Shown here: positions 11,444-11,556 of the stretch, one piece after another
Numbering within the stretch: position 1 is the first letter of the stretch
Layout: the number at the start of each line of letters is the position of its first letter
NCBI GenBank assembly: GCA_905235695.1
Contig: CAJOMW010000041.1
Location: 1 to 11,556, forward strand
Length of the DNA: 11,556 bases
Direction: 5' to 3'
DNA from: an uncultured Clostridia bacterium
GTDB lineage: Bacteria > Bacillota > Clostridia > Oscillospirales > CAG-382
Notes under the pieces: model-generated
Seen by the model: only the letters and a program-made list of their open reading frames with translations
Database searches by the model: none
Told to the model about the DNA's origin: nothing
Program-made: the position numbers and the translations under genes

Positions 11444-11556
11444 TGGGCTGTGCGGCGTAAAAATCCATAAATTTTCGCAAGCTCTTTGCGTTTACGGGGA
11501 AAAAGATGTGTTTTTCATCGGCGTACTGCGGTGCGGTTTTGATTTTTTCACAAATT

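Larger units (their letters stand above)
11325..11555 (-). other. Possible 3' end of a further minus-strand gene (uncertain)
   Basis: A frame is open from the right edge to a TAG at 11327-11325. Its first 39 codons look protein-like (TAPQYADEKHIFFPVNAK then SLRKFMDFYAAQPKN), but the rest runs through the upstream block, -35 and -10 of the dehydratase promoter and is low complexity. I do not recognise the sequence. The plus strand over 11456-11556 also stays open. Either it is the C-terminus of an upstream gene that overlaps the promoter, or chance. The rest of 11274-11556 holds only the promoter, the block and the dehydratase leader. Confidence 0.25.

Overview
This window is most of a glycyl-radical-enzyme bacterial microcompartment locus (GRM type, of the fucose/rhamnose and 1,2-propanediol kind often called GRM5). 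Every recognised gene lies on the minus strand, so transcription runs from right to left. The gene set, the strong AAGGAG-type ribosome sites, the sigma-A promoters with exact TTGACA/TATAAT boxes, the frequent ATA isoleucine codons and the AT-rich intergenic repeats point to an anaerobic Firmicute of class Clostridia, probably a gut organism. That assignment is inference; there is no rRNA or other marker gene here.

Layout in transcription order: a promoter and upstream repeat block (11356-11443); the glycyl radical diol dehydratase (11273-8727); its radical-SAM activase (8666-7887); about 400 bp of non-coding repeats and hairpins (7481-7886); a PduU/EutS-like permuted shell protein (7480-7112) and a PduV/EutP-like GTPase (7107-6661); a second promoter carrying the same 30-bp upstream block (6574-6650); then class II aldolase (6510-5710), PduO-C/HbpS-like protein (5691-5185), zinc alcohol dehydrogenase (5149-3938), a BMC-H gene broken by a 2-nt insertion (3888-3611), a second BMC-H with a 48-residue N-terminal extension and an internal start (3581-3159), a EutN/PduN-type pentamer (3050-2781), a PduS/RnfC-like Fe-S flavoprotein (2646-1315), a PduT-like trimer with the cluster-binding Cys38 (1283-735), and a DeoR-family regulator running off the left edge (647-1).

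Inferred pathway: the aldolase splits fuculose-1-phosphate (or rhamnulose-1-phosphate) into DHAP and lactaldehyde. Lactaldehyde is reduced to 1,2-propanediol, the B12-independent dehydratase makes propanal inside the shell, and the alcohol dehydrogenase and PduS/PduT handle redox balance. Three enzymes (aldolase at its C-terminus, PduO-like protein and alcohol dehydrogenase at their N-termini) carry look-alike amphipathic encapsulation peptides; the dehydratase and activase do not. No CoA-acylating aldehyde dehydrogenase (PduP) and no phosphotransacylase (PduL) are visible, so that branch must be encoded beyond the left edge or elsewhere, or be absent.

The class of system is known. The most distinctive points are the near-identical 30-bp block upstream of both promoters, the frameshifted BMC-H beside a BMC-H that appears able to make two protein forms, a Cys-rich linker in the aldolase, an activase without auxiliary Fe-S cysteines, a strong hairpin before the pentamer gene, and heptad repeats plus a duplicated hairpin module in the intergenic DNA.
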